NCBI GenBank assembly: GCA_949286775.1
Contig: CASEDW010000154.1
Coordinates: 1-14,097 of the forward strand
Length of the DNA: 14,097 nucleotides
Direction of reading: 5' to 3'
Source of the DNA: an uncultured Eubacteriales bacterium
GTDB taxonomy: Bacteria; Bacillota; Clostridia; Lachnospirales; Lachnospiraceae
Below the pieces are notes generated by a model. The model had not been told where the DNA came from and made no database searches. It was given only the letters and a program-made list of their open reading frames with translations. Every line of letters begins with the position of its first letter. The first letter of the stretch is position 1. Positions 13,726 through 14,097 of the stretch are shown here, piece after piece. Position numbers and translations under genes: made by a program.

Positions 13726-14097
13726 TTAAATTGTTTCGTTGTTTTTATATTTTTTGATAACATTCTGAATTCTGTCTGACGGGTCAAGCAAATGGCTTAT
13801 AGACGAATTGTGATTCATATTGTCTATTATGTAGGCTATATATTTTGACATGTTGCAGCAGATATAATATTCTTTCGTGAAAAGCTCTTCAGGCTGATAT
13901 ATGAGGTTAGTAGTGATCAGTTTCGTGAAAAGACCTTCTTTATATGCTTTATCAAATTTTTCAAGTCCGTTCGTAAACAGGCCGAAAGTACTGCAAAAGT
14001 ATATGTTTCCGGCGTTTCTTGCTTTCAGCATCTGAGCCGTTTCTATAATACTGTCGCCTGAGGATATCATATCGTCGATAATGATCATGTCTTTGCC
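13726..14097 (-). CDS. prs: Ribose-phosphate pyrophosphokinase, C-terminal fragment
   Basis: Cytosolic enzyme making PRPP from ribose-5-phosphate and ATP for nucleotide, histidine and tryptophan synthesis. The reading frame continues past the right edge; the 123 visible codons begin GKDMIIIDDMISSGDS, whose DDMISSGDS is the PRPP-binding loop. The following helix, IYFCSTFGLFTNGLEKF and the strand reading TNLIY fit the phosphoribosyltransferase fold. The C-terminal tail (SKYIAYIIDNMNHNSSIS... to a lysine-rich end) is longer than in the E. coli-type enzyme and matches, from memory, the long clostridial Prs variant. Stop codon at 13728-13726, followed by a strong terminator. The N-terminal catalytic part and the start are outside the window. 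Confidence 0.9.
   Translation of the reverse strand, partial: GKDMIIIDDMISSGDSIIETAQMLKARNAGNIYFCSTFGLFTNGLEKFDKAYKEGLFTKLITTNLIYQPEELFTKEYYICCNMSKYIAYIIDNMNHNSSISHLLDPSDRIQNVIKKYKNNETI

Noticed and set aside
1..14097. CRISPR array, tRNA, rRNA, insertion sequence, prophage or toxin-antitoxin module
   Set aside because: No regularly spaced repeats, cloverleaf-like sequence, transposase or phage motifs were found on either strand.

Overview
The window looks like part of a chromosome from a strictly anaerobic, low-to-moderate GC Clostridia-type Firmicute, quite possibly a gut organism. The clues are strong AAGGAGG-type ribosome binding sites, sigma-A promoters with 17-base spacers, a proline T-box leader, a lysine riboswitch ahead of dapA, an OPT peptide transporter, and clostridial forms of ProS, Prs and ROK glucokinase. 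I cannot name the genus from sequence alone.

Layout. The left edge holds the first 44 codons of proS on the minus strand, preceded by a complete T-box leader (about 403 down to 202) with its own promoter. Divergent from it is a ROK glucokinase (632-1603, plus strand) with its own promoter and a strong terminator. Next on the plus strand is an accessory-looking catabolic block: an SLC13/DASS-type organic-anion permease (1832-3229), a protein resembling the 2,4-diacetylphloroglucinol/phloretin C-C hydrolase family (3274-4143), a two-domain flavin/iron-sulfur ene-reductase of the old-yellow-enzyme type (4256-6265) and a LysR regulator (6412-7326). A 51-base imperfect hairpin lies between hydrolase and reductase. 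An inverted repeat lies upstream of the permease where an activator could bind. I infer uptake, alkene reduction and C-C cleavage of a plant polyphenol or other aryl ketone, under LysR control. This is the most interesting part of the window.

A lysine-biosynthesis operon follows: promoter, lysine riboswitch (L-box), intrinsic terminator, dapA and dapB. It ends at a near-symmetric bidirectional terminator shared with the convergent minus-strand genes.

The right third is all on the minus strand. In transcription order from the right edge it holds the 3' part of a ribose-phosphate pyrophosphokinase gene (prs) with terminator, a promoter and an OPT-family oligopeptide transporter, and then a promoter/hairpin junction. 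A three-gene unit follows: a PqqD-like protein, a small membrane-anchored protein and the dipeptidase pepD. OPT transporter and PepD together suggest peptide uptake followed by intracellular dipeptide hydrolysis.

Stretches over 300 bases without a conventional gene are 133-631 (T-box leader, two divergent promoters, a possible short leader ORF) and 7327-7693 (promoter, lysine riboswitch, terminator). I saw no rRNA, tRNA, CRISPR array, insertion sequence or phage gene.
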